From positions 5,490,001 to 5,554,000 of the forward strand of contig WPIO01000008.1 of NCBI GenBank assembly GCA_009760855.2: a stretch of 64,000 nt of DNA. The letters run 5' to 3'. A program made the position numbers and the translations under genes. The notes beneath the pieces were generated by a model. The model made no database searches and was not told the origin of the DNA. It saw nothing but the letters and a program-made list of their open reading frames with translations. Source of the stretch: Cristatella mucedo. Taxonomy: Eukaryota > Bryozoa > Phylactolaemata > Cristatellidae. Of the stretch, positions 1 to 10,823 are shown piece after piece; position 1 is the stretch's first letter, and each line of letters opens with the position of its first letter.

Positions 1-284
1 AATAACTGCAGCAGAAAAGTATATGTCGTTAAGTTCGTCAGAATCGACCAGTTTTCTTAAGGAAGATCAAGCAGCCCCTACGACGAAATTGAAATGATTA
101 GGACGAGCACACCCACAAAAGCAGACCGGGTAATAAGCATGCCTAAAAGTGAAGTTTATATGGTATCAAATGACTTCGGCTTCGCAGAAGATTGCACCAC
201 TGAGAGCCGAAGCTGCCGTTCATGAGCTGTAATTCATGCTACGCGAGCTCAGAATCAGCTAGCTCGTGAATGAGAATACCAATA

Positions 285-536
285 CTACCTAGCGGCCCTG
301 GTCGTCTTGACCTGTGAATATGGCAAGCCAAGTTTCATTCTGGTGGCCGCATCATCTATCACCTGCAAAGCTTTGAAAGGGACATCGAAAGACAAGGGAT
401 GACAGAGTATCCTGTAATTCCACTGAGCATATACGGGCACCGAATCGTTGGTGAAGTCGGCGATCGTTGTCGGCAGGAAAGCGTAGTTCTCCTGTGTACT
501 CTTCCTCCCAGTATATGACGTAAAGGAGACAAGGTC
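285..536 (-). CDS. Terminal coding exon of minus-strand secreted coiled-coil gene
   Basis: This is exon 4 of the minus-strand gene whose first exon lies near 4.5 kb. The acceptor reads CATTTAG before GACCTT. The phase-0 frame stays open for 83 codons and stops at TAG (285-287). It contains blocks such as FTSYTGRK, FLPTTIADFTND and VPVYAQWNYRILCHPL, and ends near LPYSQVKTTRAAR. No in-frame start codon exists, as expected for an internal or terminal exon. An alternative end is a CAG/gtgata or CAG/gtcaag donor, with a further exon outside the window. Phase 0 matches the donor of the preceding exon at 697. I do not recognise the protein family. No AATAAA is seen between 284 and 1, so the 3' end may lie outside the window. 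Confidence 0.5.
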   Translation of the reverse strand, partial: DLVSFTSYTGRKSTQENYAFLPTTIADFTNDSVPVYAQWNYRILCHPLSFDVPFKALQVIDDAATRMKLGLPYSQVKTTRAAR

Positions 537-696
537 CTAAATGAGTGGTACCGAATGGTTTGCACTTAAACCTCCGCTGTTCACACACTACGCGATCAGA
601 ACACTCGATGCGAGCACGCACGAATGCGAAGCCAGATCCCCGAGGCAATTGAAATTAATCGGGGTGGGGGGGGGCAAGTGATATATCCCGTGGTAC

Positions 697-915
697 CTGC
701 AGATTGGCCCAGCTGCTCGCATCGATGGCATGACGGTCGCTCTGGAACGGCTCGTCTATAGCGGTACCACTGTATGTCCAAGTGCCCTCCAGGTAGCATA
801 GCGCTGGCTTAAAGTACTTGCTGTAGTTTCTTATCTTAGGATCCTGCAAACTCCACGCTCTGAAGAACTCCCTCATCTCAGCTATCTGCTCTTCAACTGT
901 CTTCTTAGCCAGAAC
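697..915 (-). CDS. Internal exon of minus-strand secreted coiled-coil gene
   Basis: This 219-nt exon (73 codons, phase 0 at both ends) lies between a good acceptor (TCTCTCCTCATAG before GTTCTG) and the donor CTGCAG/GTACCA. It encodes an acidic, helix-prone start (TVEEQIAEMREFFRAW) and then a segment rich in Tyr, Trp and Cys (SKYFKPALCYLEGTWTY, then DEPFQSDRHAIDASSWANLQ). Joined in phase 0 to the previous exon (ending PDVPPE) and to the next (starting DLVSFTSY), it gives an uninterrupted reading. The open frame, the agreeing phases and the protein-like composition support a real exon. Function is unknown. Confidence 0.55.
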
Positions 916-1657
916 CTATGAGGAGAGACGTGATGCGGCCTGAACTCCAGCAGCGACGTCGGTAGATGCATTGTGTGGTGCCTAGCATTCTGCACAAGGC
1001 TCAGTAGTACTTTAGCACACAGACGAATGTTCAAAACGAATCTCATAACTAAAACCAAAATATGGGCACATTTTTCGAAGAAAATTGTAATGAAAGAGGG
1101 CTGTTTGTCTGAAACCATAATTTGATAGGCTAGGAAAGTTGGTCCCGTGATGGCCAGCTGCTGACCACTTGAGTCGAGTTCACTCAAGGTCAAGGCTCCG
1201 CAACGAGAACACTCCCTAGCTGCGGCCGCTGTAATGGACACTGCATTTAGGCGGTATTTTGCTACTCACATTACACGCCGGTAGGTACCTGTACAAAAAA
1301 CTAAAATAAATAATCGCAGACAAATGAAGAGTTCACAACTAGGAGTAGTATTGTAGTATAAATACATGAATGCATGCTAGTGTGAGCGTAAAACTCGGTC
1401 GTCTACATATGCACTTTTAATTGCACACATGCATACAGGTGTACAAATAGACGAGTGAAAAACTATTTAAAGACTCGCAGTCTGCTTAGCAAATGGACAG
1501 GCTGGCTTACAATGCAATAGAATGCGGATCATTAGACCGAAGGAAGGAAAGCTTACGGAACACAAGGCACAATTAACAAATAACAATCAGTCACCATTGA
1601 CGGATGCACAGGTATTAAGAAAACCTCCAGACAATGCTGCTCGAAATTCTAGTTCAC

Positions 1658-2191
1658 CTCAGGTGGCACATCTGGATATGGAATATTTTCGGTCGCCTGA
1701 TACTGTGGCGACAGTGTCGACGGCATAACAAACTTGTAGTCATTGTGCCTCGTGCGAAACTCCACGCCATTCAGGACACCTGTGACGAACGCTGGCGCTA
1801 TAGCAGCAGGCACCAGCTGGCAGCCGCGCGGCTGCAACCTAAGCTCTGCGGACGCAACCTGGTGGCTAAGAATATATCTGTACGTACCTACAAATTCTCC
1901 TAAGCCCACAATCCTATCATAGTTGGAGTGATCGTGAACAGACAGAGCAGCGCTGCCGCCGACGACCGATCCAGTATAGTAGCTTTTCGTACCGGCTTTA
2001 CCGATGCGGACGCGCTTGATACCGGAGCTGCCGTCTGACCTGAAGGGCACGCAGATCGTTTTCAAAAATAGAAGCACCATCCATGTAGGTTAGGAAAGTA
2101 CTGCGCACATTTATGCACCAAGCTACCTTTCGCGCCACGATGAAATCAGCGAGAGGAATACCCAAAGACTCTACCACCACCGTAAGGTTGA
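1658..2191 (-). CDS. Internal exon with one-base frameshift, minus-strand gene
   Basis: The acceptor TTTACTGTCCAG precedes TCAACC (phase 1). The first frame, 2191 to about 2045, reads protein-like (SLGIPLADFIVARKVAWC, then TFLTYMDGASIFENDLRAL) and then hits a stop about 45 bp further on. The next frame, from about 2044 to 1658, continues convincingly (SDGSSGIKRVRIGKAG, LQPRGCQLVPAAIAPAF, GVEFRTRHNDYKFVMPS, YPDVPPE) up to the donor GAG/GTGAAC in phase 0. The switch is one base, inside or beside CTTCAGGTCAGAC (2035-2047). No intron fits there, so the copy carries a one-base indel or the assembly has an error. A further exon is needed upstream, because the first exon ends in phase 2 and this one starts in phase 1. 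Confidence 0.5.
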
Positions 2192-3945
2192 CTGGACAGT
2201 AAACAAAACTTTGTCGATCAAGCTCGGACGCTCTCCGAGATCAACCAAGAGAGTGGTGTGGCGGATAGTTTTTAGCCACCACGACAAAAGAACAACATTT
2301 CCCTTTTACAAAGCTCATATCACTTGAAGGTTCGGAGAATAATAGACCATGGAAATTAGTGAGTATTGTAATACAAAGTGGCTGGATGTCGAAACTTTTT
2401 TTTAAATAACTTATAGGTCCTATAAGCCTCAGGCAGGCGAAGCTGTGATCACCTGTAAAACTCATTATGTGTAGGCTTTATAATATTGCAGTTAGTGTCA
2501 TACACTGAAAAGGGGAATATATTTCACGCCGGAAAAATGGATAAAAATGACCCGCTAAAAAAAACTGTTGACTTGCAAAAGTCTTGAAGAAGTGAAACCA
2601 ATGGCAAAGCTTGCCTAAAAGATAAGCTAAGTCTCCAATATTTGTCTTGGTCAGAATTCATCTTGAACAGCCACAGAAAGCTTTGAACAACCTACACTTT
2701 CAGTCAAGAGTAAAGCGCATCTTTTTCTCGCATCGTTTGCTACGCTGCAACATTCATTAAAAAGATAACTAAGAGTGGGTGCAATGCTGGTGGCGATAAC
2801 TCTGAGAGTATGGATAACTCCAAGAGTGGGCTCGTGCACTCGCCAACGAAGCGGGAGCCTTTATTGTTCATGAATTAGCCTTGCAACTACCGTAGACACG
2901 TTGAACGTACGTAGTACGCCGAAACTTATAAAGACGCGTAGTCTCGAGACAAACGCTACTTTGTCTCGGCCTCAATTGGTTTGGGCCAGCTGGGCACGCC
3001 GATAATGGCGGACGGCGTTGATACAGTTTTCACCAGGCCAAAGCAGTGACCTATCGTGGCGCACCGAGCTTTCATCGCATGATGATTAGAGCCATTAAAA
3101 TGGGAAGTCGTCCGCTCTGCGATTGTAGCCGCACATCCCAGAGGCACTCGCATTTCGCTGAAGTACTTGGCTACGCTGCACCCGCTGACGCCCGCCACGG
3201 CTTTGCGCCCAGCGCATCGGCGTCGCGTCGGCACTACCGGCCAGACGTAAGAGACGCGCAGGACCGGCCGGCGCGAGACCTAAGCAGCCAGACGCAGGCG
3301 ACGTTGCGATGCAGGCGGTGCACGTGTGCTGACAAGCTCCTCGGAATGTCTTCGGGAGAGAGAGAGCAACGGGAGCCGCCACGGTACGAGGCGAGCGGCG
3401 TTTCGAGTACGACACGAGCGCGGCTGCAATGCGAGTGCCGCTGACTTGCAGCAGCCTTCATTTCTACGCTGCACGAACCTGACAAGCGATGGAAAAAACC
3501 CTGAATTCTGAAGCGGTTAAATAGAGCGCCGAATAGATTAAACGCGCGGCCCCGTTGGCCAGCTGGGATACGCTCCTCAGTGCGCTAACTCGACTCCGCC
3601 CACCTTTCGGTGGTCACGTGTGGCGTTTAAATCTCTCGAAACGAGCTCCTCGAAACGAGCGGCAGCTCGTTTCGAGGCGCCGCAACGGCCACCGTCTTCG
3701 CAACCTGCAGCGCCGTGCGCAGGCGCGTCGACGCTGCCCTCGCCCCCCTCTCCCCGACGAAAGGTGGAAACCACGCCGGGACGACGCCATTCTTTGCGAA
3801 CGGAGCGACCTAGGCCGGGCGGCAGCTCGAACGCGGCGGGGACGGGGCGAAGTCGCGAAACCGGCCGGGCGAGAGCGTCGTGCGCTCGTCGCGCATCGCG
3901 CCGGCGCGCGCGCGCGACGGAAGACGCCTCGCCCGGTCGCCTCAC

Positions 3946-4493
3946 CGGATGCGCTCCTCGGTGAATAGCTGCTGCATGCTGACTTGTCTGGCGAGCGCCT
4001 TGGCCAGCGCGTCGGCACCCTTCAGCCGGCTCTCCAGCGCCAGGCGCTCGGCGGCCGCCTCGCTCTGCAGCTTGCCGAGGTCGGCCTTCGACTCGGCCCT
4101 GACGCTCTGCAGCTCCTTGAGCAACTGCTCGACGGTCGCCTTCGTCGAGGCCACGTCGGTCCGCAGCTGGGCGCTCGCTTTCGCGAGGCTCTCGACGTCG
4201 GTGGCGAGCGCGACGATGCGCTGCTTGTTGGACGCCGAGGCGCCGTCGTCCGCGACGGGAGAGGTGCCGGCGGCAGCTGCAGGCTGCTTCGTCGTCGCCG
4301 CGACGGCGGCCGCGCGGGCGGCGACCGCGGAGGCCGCCGACGCGGCGGTGGTTTTCGGCTCTTTGGCGACAGCCTTTGCTCTTTCCGCGGCGCCGGCGTG
4401 GGCGGCGGAGACGGAAACGTCGATCGAAGCGGCCGCGCCGACGAACGCCGCCACTGCGATGAGCACGGCAATTGTCGCGGCCATCGTCGTCAT
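3946..4493 (-). CDS. First exon: signal peptide plus alanine-rich coiled coil
   Basis: The ATG at 4493 begins a signal peptide (MTTMAATIAVLIAVAAFVGA, likely cleaved after about residue 22). An Ala/Ser/Thr/Lys-rich linker follows to about residue 90. Then comes a heptad-like coiled coil, roughly residues 95-175, with runs such as LATDVESLAKASAQLRTDV and VEQLLKELQSVRAESK. The exon ends CGCATCCG/GTGAGG, a good donor in phase 2; read through, the donor gives an immediate TGA. It lies in a CpG-rich island, as first exons often do. It is therefore predicted to be a secreted, oligomerising N-terminal part of the gene whose other exons lie at 285-2191. That link rests on strand, order and distance only, because the phases need one unseen exon between 2.2 and 3.9 kb. 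Larger ORFs on the opposite strand here are GC-rich shadows. Confidence 0.55.
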
Positions 4494-4652
4494 TGCCAAT
4501 GAACTCGTCAGAATGCTCGCGCGCGCGCGAGCGAGACTCGGCGAGTTTGGCGCTGTACGAGCGTTCGCGCGACTTCGCCGCGCCGCACGAGCGCGATTGT
4601 GCCGTACTTATTATGCAGCCCGAGCGCGCCAAGCGCCGAAAGCCGCGGGAGC

Positions 4653-4665
4653 TGATAAGATAATC
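4653..4665. promoter_or_regulatory. Paired GATA-type sites
   Basis: TGATAAGATAATC holds two overlapping WGATA-type motifs, the only AT-rich island in the CpG block, about 165 bp upstream of the minus-strand ATG. A GATA-factor site is an inference from the motif alone. Confidence 0.25.
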
Positions 4666-5115
4666 GCCAGCGCACGGTGCGAGCTCCTATCTCGCGCGAG
4701 CGCGTGCGAAACGACGTCAGGCGGCCAGCTCGGGCGAGAGGAGCGGCGGACGCGCCGCGGCCGCAAGCCGCCGCGGCGGCACGGCAGAGTGAGACATCTG
4801 CCGTGCCGCTCGAGTGCCGCGGCGGCGGTAGCGGCGGCGGCTGCTGCTGTCACTCGGGCGAATCCGACGCCGCCGAAGAGCGCGGCTCGTGACGGCGCGC
4901 TCGACCTGGGCGGCGGCCGCCGCGCTCGCGAGAGAACGGCGTGCGTGCGAGGCAGAGTCTCTTCGCGCGAGAGTGCCGAGCTACCAAGCGGCGAGCGCTT
5001 TGGCGTCAAGCGTGGGCGCGGCGCATGGGCGTGGCCGCGCTTACAGCAAATCCGCCGCCATCTCATAATTTCGGTCTTTTCCTCAAGCACCTTAACTCCG
5101 CTGTCGTGTCACTAA

Positions 5116-6600
5116 AGGTTCTTGCCAACTTGCTTTTTTCCTTGTACTTCGGACTAACACCGGTAACTCCTCCTCGATTTACCTGTCTAAGGCTTCCGAA
5201 GTACTGCAATGTATTACTGACCACTGCAAAACTGTGTACCCAATAAAGCTTCTGCTTTGTGGTATGCATAAAAACGAACACAGACTATTAAAATGCGCAT
5301 AACTGATTGCGACTGTGTCTCTCAGCTGCTCGGTTTCCTACTTTCGCCCCGCAGAGTGACGTGCCGGCTGAGCTAGCGGCTGCTAGGACAGGCGTTATAT
5401 TGGTAGGTGCTGTGGAGAATTCCGCCGGAGTGTTCAATGGCCGACTCCGTTTTTAACTCGTGCACTCGGTGCGATTTGCACATTTCCGCATCGTCTGCAC
5501 ACGAGCTCAAGAGATCCCCGTACAGCTGTCATTGTAAGGCAGGGAAGTCTATGCGTGGCCAATACGGCAGTATTTCCGTAACCTTGCTCCTGGGGCGGCC
5601 AACAATTTCCCATGTACGACAGTGAAGTTCCATGCCCGTCGGTGTATCCTTCCGATGCTGGTCATTTATCGGCATCACGATAGGGTTCACTGCGGCCAAG
5701 TTTCCCAGGAGTGCAATCAATTACGAGATAAGAGGTAGTAACCACGCTTGTCTGTCATTCGTTACCCTAGCAAACATCCTGATGGCGCTCGACCATCTCG
5801 CCATCTTGAGTGAGAGGACGCACGTTTTCCAGGCCGCTGCAGTTTCCATCAATTCTCACACCACACTGCAGCCGTACAAATTCACAAGAGGCTCGTGTCA
5901 AATACATCTGACTAATAGGACGGTTTGAAAATTCTTCAAACCTTCCGACAGGTGGTAAGAAAAGTAAAAGCTTTTGCGAGACAATGAATGACTAGTGACC
6001 TTATATTAAATTTTTACGTCGCATTGACAAATATTCTGTCTGTGCCCAAAAATGATATTTCTTCTAGCAGGGAACGCTCGCGTAACACCCGGGTAGGGCA
6101 CAAGCCTTGTATAGCAGCCAGGTCACAAGAAACAATAATCACTAACATAAGCATTAATCAATAACAATAATCCCACATGGTGCTGCTCATAAACCTCAGC
6201 TTATTGCTGCTATGTCACAAGCAACTTAACTCGGCGGCAAAGCTTACAGCTCTCAATCGAGGCTCAGCCGACAAGCTCATAATTCATAATCACGGGGCAT
6301 TACAAAAATCTATATTTATTGTAGACTTGCCTAAATTAAGAGGGATCTTCAATGCAATATCTCAGGTCAGTTGAATGGATGAGTGCATGGAACTAAAGGT
6401 GAAATGTAATCGCCTCTTAGTAGACTTTGAACTGGTAATGATACATTAGCAAATATTCCGAATTATGTATGATTATGAGTTGCGCGAAAGTTTAACTGAG
6501 CACATAAATATATAAATTTATTTTAAGCTCGCGACATCATAAGCATCTTTATGGAGAAGCGGTTTGCTAGAGTACGTTCACCTGCGCTCCTGCTGTGCCC
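5116..6600. other. No supported gene
   Basis: Only short open frames without splice context are seen. A 62-residue minus-strand frame at 5529-5720 and a hydrophobic plus-strand start near 6177 were considered and dropped. Confidence 0.4.
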
Positions 6601-6608
6601 GGATGCAG

Positions 6609-6775
6609 TTGCAGGTGTCGCTTCTCTCAGGAATACTATGTCGAAACAGACTCGAGCCTGTGTTACAGCTATGACTTTCCGCAAGAGAATCCCTTTGATG
6701 ACAAGTATGCTGCTAATATTGTCGAAGCCATGCTAGGACAAGCGTCCATGAGAGCAGCCCATACGGGAACGATCG
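6609..6775 (+). CDS. Orphan exon, unknown secreted-type protein
   Basis: The open frame lies between an acceptor (CTGTGCCCGGATGCAG, 6601-6608, with a second AG at 6614) and the donor ACGATCG/GTAAGC. It enters in phase 2 and leaves in phase 1. It encodes CRCRFSQEYYVETDSSLC at its start and a helix-prone NIVEAMLGQASMRAA near its end. The codons look protein-like, but no partner exon was found. Its 2-to-1 phase pattern equals that of the candidate third exon of gene C at 49.1 kb, so it could be a downstream exon of another cluster gene whose first exons are lost or unseen. Chance remains possible. Confidence 0.3.
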
Positions 6776-7439
6776 GTAAGCAAGTTTCTCAATGCCGCCG
6801 CTGTAACCCGCGATGATTCAGCATTTACAAATCCATGCCAACTAGTAGATTGCTAGCTTAGTAAATGTCTTGGCGATTGAGCCTTTATTGCGTATTCACC
6901 AAAAAGTCTGGAGCTGGCTTCCGGGATACGGTAACCGCGTGTAATGATTTGGCATCCTTCAAGTGTCGCCTAAGACGCATCTCTTCCGGTCCGCTTTTAT
7001 GAACGCTAGCGTGCATGTTTTCTTTCCAACGCGCTTTGCGTGGGTACCTGTGCATAATGCAGCGAGTAGCTACATGCATAACATACATGCTAAACATTTT
7101 TATAACGAGTGATCATGAGTGTGATGTCTCCTTTAGGATTCCGGCCTATGGGCGACAGTTTCTTTGTAAGTTTCATGTCTTGCAGCAATTATTGGCACCA
7201 GTTCTTGAGTGCTGCTACCGACGATCCGCGAGGAGATTATAAAGCACTCGCGCGGCAGCGATCAAGTTCTCCTAGATCGCTTTTATCCGATATCATACCT
7301 AATATTACAGCCTAATATTGTCATAATTATGATTATCTATTCCTCTCTACTCCCGGCCAAGGATAGAGGATTACAAGGATATGTATGCATTCCTGTACAA
7401 CTACCTGGACGAACTAAAAAATAAACAGCTAGCAAGGGC

Positions 7440-7464
7440 GAGAGAGAGAGAGAGAGAGAGAGAG
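7440..7464. repeat. (GA)n microsatellite
   Basis: About 12 uninterrupted GA units. Confidence 0.9.
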
Positions 7465-7930
7465 CGTGAAGAAGCGTTGGAATTGAAAGCAAAATAACAA
7501 GGATTGGGAAGGATGGAGGGTTGATATTGAGACGCAATCTTCAAGAGACAAGAAGAATATGAAGATTTAGGCTACAAGGTAAACTCAAAGGGTATCACTG
7601 GCAGCACTTCATGCACTCATTGTTACGCGTCGCTCTCTTTATAACTTTAGCGTGTAAGTAGAATCGTCTACCAGCTGACGCTCAATATAAAAAAGGCATC
7701 GTCCACGTGATCATTAGCTGCACCAACCAAGAGAGATGAAACGAAAACGAAGAGAGAAATTCTTGAATAAAGGGTATAAGGATTGATGAGAAAGAAATTA
7801 ATGGATGAGCCATGATCGACGAGGCTACGAGAAAATGTTGACAGATGGAGAGAAACAGAGAGCCACAACAACACGAATTATGTGATAAGTTATCACAACT
7901 CACAATGAAATCTATGATGACAAAATCATG

Positions 7931-9439
7931 CATATATCGAAACCTCACACCTTGCTAGTAAGTTCCAGTCCGGCTTTAGAGCTAATCACTCCACAGAGTC
8001 AGCATTGCTTAGGGTATACAACGACCTACTTAGGAATGCAGACATGGGTAGAGTGTCTCTGCTTGTTTTGATCGATCTTTCGGCAGCTTTTGACACCATC
8101 GATCCCAAAGTTCTTCTAGAGCGCCTCTCATCTCGCCTGGGCATCACTGGGACTGCTCTGCAGTGGTTCAGGTCCTATCTCAGGGGGAGACTCCAGAGTA
8201 TTGACATGAATGGACAAAGATCATCTGAAGTACCTCTGAAATATGGAGTACCTCAGGGCTCCGTGCTAGGTCCGGTTCTTTTCACGGTTTATACTCTCCC
8301 TCTTGCTGATGTGATTGCCAAGCACAATCTAGGCTTTCACTTCTATGCGGGTGACACTCAGTTGTACCTTTGCTTTGATCCCTCCCAGCCTTCGAGCACC
8401 TCAAATTCTCTCAACTCACTAGCTGCATGCATTGATGACATCCGCACATGGATGGCAGCAAATTTTTTAAAACTAACCGATGACAAAACTAACTTACTAG
8501 TCATGGGCAAACCCAGTGTGATTCAGAAATTGGAAAGGCTGACGCTCAAAATTGGCACTGCCAGCATATCTCCTGTCGAATCAGCTCAAAATCTAGGTGT
8601 CATATTCCAAAGCGACCTCTCGTTAGACGACCATATCAGCTCCACGGTCAAATCTGCCTATTTTCAGCTTCATAATATTGCTAAAATTCGGGCTTGTTTA
8701 GATAAGGATGCCACATCTAAGTTGGTCCATGCATTCGTGACATCTCGTCTCGACTTCTGCAACTCACTGCTTATTGGCCTACCAGCATGTGCGATCAGGC
8801 GATTGCAGCTGGTGCAAAACTCTGCAGCTAGGCTTGTCTGTCGTGAGCGTCGCAGTCGCCACATTACTCCACTTCTCGCCGACCTGCACTGGCTACCAGT
8901 CAAGCAACGGATTGACTTCAAGGTTTTGTCGCTCACTTTTAGGTCCCTTCATTCTATGGCTCCAGCCTATCTCTCCGACATACTCCTCCATCAGGCCAAG
9001 CATCGTACCACCCGCTTTTCGGAATCCAACAGTCTAGAAATACCTCGTACAAACCTCAAATCCTTTGGAGACCGTGCATTTAGTTCGTATTATCCCAAAG
9101 CCTGGAACTCCCTCCCGACCTGCGTCAGAACATCCCCTGACCTGACCACATTTAAAAGGAACTTAAAAACACACCTATTTAGGACAGCATTTAGTGGGTC
9201 CTTGTGATTCGTCCTTCACGTGCTTATGCGTGCTGACACTGTGCATGCTGCCACTAACCACATTTGCATGCTGACCCTGTGCATGTCACCCTCAACCATG
9301 ATATTCAGTGTGTTTGTTTTTTCAAGCATGAGTTTACTTACCATTCAATTGCATTTCCCATTGCAGCAAATGTAAAGCGCCTAGAAAGCGATTAAGTTCT
9401 CTGAGCGTGCCTAATCAAGTACATTATTGTTATTATTAT
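7931..9439 (+). mobile_element. CR1/L2-like non-LTR retrotransposon, family 1, 5'-truncated copy
   Basis: This is the 3' part of a non-LTR element. Similarity to the second copy (39.3-41.2 kb, minus) begins abruptly at about 7931 in the middle of the reverse transcriptase, which is the usual 5' truncation. The ORF ends at 9207. A 3' untranslated region of about 230 bp follows, with TGTAAAGCGCCTAGAAAG near its end, and then a TTATTATTAT tail. This tail type is typical of CR1/L2 elements of invertebrates. Fragments of the same family occur at 20.2, 47.9, 49.7 and 60.6 kb. Confidence 0.85.
7933..9207 (+). pseudogene. Reverse transcriptase, C-terminal part (family 1)
   Basis: An open frame of about 425 codons lacks its N-terminus. 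Motif A is intact (LIDLSAAFDTID), as is motif B (GVPQGSVLGPVLF). The catalytic motif C reads YAGD instead of YADD: GCGGGTGAC changes the first Asp to Gly, which should abolish polymerase activity. The C-terminal thumb and tail resemble CR1/L2 proteins (HAFVTSRLDFCNSLL, QNSAARLVCR, LHWLPVKQRIDFK, WNSLPTCVRTS). No endonuclease domain remains because of the truncation. The frame has no stops, so the insertion is probably fairly young or its lesions are point changes. Confidence 0.85.
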
Positions 9440-9721
9440 CCACATGTATTTCTCGCTTCTCTTTAAGCTCCTGTGCATTTTGAATGAGAATAAGCTCACT
9501 CGAATCAAAAGTAATTTGAAAGCCAGCCTAGGCTCAAAGATGTATTTTCATCTGCAAGACAAGTGGATCGTGATGCATGCCTTCACACTCGCTATCTGAC
9601 CAGGCATGTATTTGCATGTAAGCAAATTTGTATTTCTTCCGTTGACTTAAGATTTCCGTCTCAACATGTGCATGAATATCTGTCTCTGCAAAGGTTCTGC
9701 ATCTGCATACGGGTATGCAGT

Positions 9722-9873
9722 TTGTGCTGCCTGGCTATAGAGGTGGTTTGTGTTGCCTGGCTACAGAGGTGGTTTGTGCTGCCTGGCTATAGAGGTGGTT
9801 TGTGTTGCCTGGCTACAGAGGTGGTTTGTGCTGCCTGGCTACAGAGGTGGTTTGTGTTGCCTGGCTGCAGAGG
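9722..9873. repeat. 26-bp minisatellite, six units
   Basis: Six tandem copies of a 26-bp unit (TTGTGCTGCCTGGCTATAGA plus GGTGGT). The first four alternate between GCTGCC..CTATAG and GTTGCC..CTACAG, giving a 52-bp higher-order period. The frame through it (CLAIEV/CVAWLQRW repeats) is a by-product and not a gene. Confidence 0.85.
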
Positions 9874-10823
9874 CTTTTTTTCTTCGTTCGTTTTTTCTCT
9901 CTCTAGTTTGACGTCTCCAGAACAATGAAACTCGCCACAAAATTCTTAAATTGCCTTACGCTCGTGGAAAGCCTTGATATGTAACAGTTGACAGTATTTC
10001 CAATTAAGCTCATGTTTTAAAAACCGTTCGCTACACCCACATAAGCAATACATCTTAGGAATTATCATTGAGCAAGCCGCAGATGGAATGAACTAATAAC
10101 GAAAGTGATTCGGCCTAGCAGCTGCTCTTGTAAGCAATTTTATTCAGCAGACCTGGTCGACGGAAGTTCCTGCAGCAGGTGCTCAGAAGGAATATTACGA
10201 TCTCCCCAGAATGATGCGTCCATTTCTCTAACGAGACACACATGCTTTTTGATTAGAGGAAATGTTTTAGGACACCCTGGATCGGATTTTATCATATCAT
10301 AGCCGGCATATCGGGTTTCCCATTTACATTTTCATCGGGCCAGTATAAGTTCAGTCGATGTTAGGCACGCTTTTACTGGTTTCGTTGTAATATTGGGAAT
10401 GCCTCGTTCAGCTCAGAAACATTTACACACACCCGATACTGGCAGAACAAGCCAGATGAATATTAAGATTGTAATGCCTCTTTACATTGTTTGAATGCGA
10501 GTTTGCATCGTTCACTTCGCACAATATTTCATTGGTAGCTGATTGAAAACACCACTGATTAATGGCTATTTTTCGTTAAAAGAGCCCTCGAAAATTGCAC
10601 TGTATTTAATTATAAAGAACAGGTATATTTTAGGTGATATGTGTTAACTGATAGAACAACTTGTGATTGCTTTCTCCATGAAGCTTAATTTTTCTGAGGC
10701 TATTTCACATTTTTGGTCTTCAGTTACAGAGTATTTTGATTCTCTGAGCTTCTATAGTCGCAGTGATAGAAGCAAAGTACAAAGTAATCCTCGTTTTTTT
10801 AATCTCATCTGCAATGATTTTAG

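Larger units (their letters stand above)
3540..5050. promoter_or_regulatory. CpG-rich island at the 5' end of the minus-strand gene
   Basis: Base composition changes sharply to GC- and CpG-rich between about 3.54 and 5.05 kb, against an AT-rich background on both sides. It covers the signal-peptide exon and about 550 bp upstream of its ATG. No TATA box is seen upstream of 4493 on the minus strand. The simplest reading is a CpG-type promoter plus first exon. High GC opens long spurious frames on both strands, including one of more than 400 codons on the plus strand. Confidence 0.5.

Noticed and set aside
2956-3234. Missing exon of the minus-strand gene
   Set aside because: The frame is open but no donor is found at its end and the phases do not resolve the 2-to-1 gap.
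3577-4632. 351-codon minus-strand frame
   Set aside because: Arg-rich alternative frame over the same exon, overlapping the frame that has a signal peptide and heptads.
3880-5115. 411-codon plus-strand frame
   Set aside because: It lies antisense to the signal-peptide/coiled-coil exon in a CpG-rich block, is dominated by Ala/Arg, and has no recognisable domain; high GC removes stops in all frames.
6177-6374. Hydrophobic start MVLLINLSLLLLC as a possible exon 1 of gene A
   Set aside because: The sequence where a donor is needed reads GAG/GCTCAG, not GT, and no TATA box lies upstream.
9563-9928. 121-codon frame with repeated CVAWLQRW blocks
   Set aside because: It is translation of a 26-bp minisatellite.
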